5,582 nt of DNA from an uncultured Bacteroidales bacterium (GTDB lineage: Bacteria > Bacteroidota > Bacteroidia > Bacteroidales > Paludibacteraceae). The translations under genes were made by a program, and so were the position numbers. Positions 5,541 through 5,582 of the stretch are shown here, in pieces. Under the pieces are notes generated by a model. That model had not been told where the DNA came from, made no database searches, and saw only the letters and a program-made list of their open reading frames with translations. Every line of letters begins with the position of its first letter. Positions within the stretch are counted from its first letter, which is position 1. The stretch is taken from positions 1 through 5,582 of the forward strand of contig CAMFEN010000081.1 of NCBI GenBank assembly GCA_945949375.1, in the 5' to 3' direction.

Positions 5541-5582
5541 GGAGCGCACGCTGCCGCTGAAGACATAAATCCTTTTGTGCAG
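5541..5582 (+). pseudogene. In-frame continuation of the Fic sequence after the TAG, cut by the window edge
   Basis: The 14 codons directly after the stop, in the same frame, read GAHAAAEDINPFVQ. From my knowledge of Bacteroidota Fic proteins, a stretch like VPSxGAH followed by an acidic-IxPF pattern is what normally follows at this point. So the TAG replaces a single sense codon and no bases are lost or gained. The rest of the C-terminal region lies outside the window. Confidence 0.65.

Noticed and set aside
4913..5549. Minus-strand frames across the Fic gene
   Set aside because: Antisense shadows of the Fic frame, which carries complete catalytic and inhibitory motifs.

Overview
The window looks like Bacteroidota, most probably order Bacteroidales (gut, rumen or oral type); I cannot name a genus. 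The reasons are two promoters of the Bacteroides form (TTG or TTTG, 19-20 bases, then TAnnTTTG), A-rich start regions without a Shine-Dalgarno sequence, secreted proteins carrying Listeria-Bacteroides (InlB B-type) repeats, and a C-terminal tail of the kind found on Bacteroidales secreted proteins.

Layout. Bases 1-2475 (minus strand) are the first 825 codons of a large secreted modular protein that runs off the left edge. There is no stop codon in the window, so an ORF caller that needs a stop would miss it; I translated it by hand and every codon is open. After a 129-base gap with a 10-bp hairpin and a 20-bp tandem repeat comes a complete 517-residue secreted protein (2605-4158, minus) built from four fibronectin-III-like modules and one Listeria-Bacteroides repeat. 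The two genes point the same way and share an 18-base leader element just before their start codons.

Bases 4159-4805 are a 647-base divergent regulatory region. A consensus promoter fires leftward at about 4496. About 210 bases downstream of that start lies a strong intrinsic terminator (4244-4284), still 86 bases short of the 517-residue gene. The segment is therefore either a free small RNA of about 250 nt or an attenuated, riboswitch-like leader for the surface-protein genes. Two 21-bp direct repeats abut the -33 element. A second consensus promoter fires rightward at about 4765 and its start site is covered by a long palindrome.

The rightward gene (4806-5540) encodes a class II Fic protein (AMP transferase type) with intact inhibitory and catalytic motifs. 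Its frame stops at an amber TAG, yet the 14 codons after the TAG, up to the window edge, still read as Fic-family sequence. This is a nonsense mutation, a sequencing error or, less likely, a recoded stop.

The two minus-strand genes probably act together at the cell surface as adhesin or matrix-type proteins. The Fic gene is a separate, probably self-contained regulatory or toxin-like unit. The most unusual material is the 4244-4575 leader/RNA region, the operator-like palindrome, and the interrupted Fic frame.
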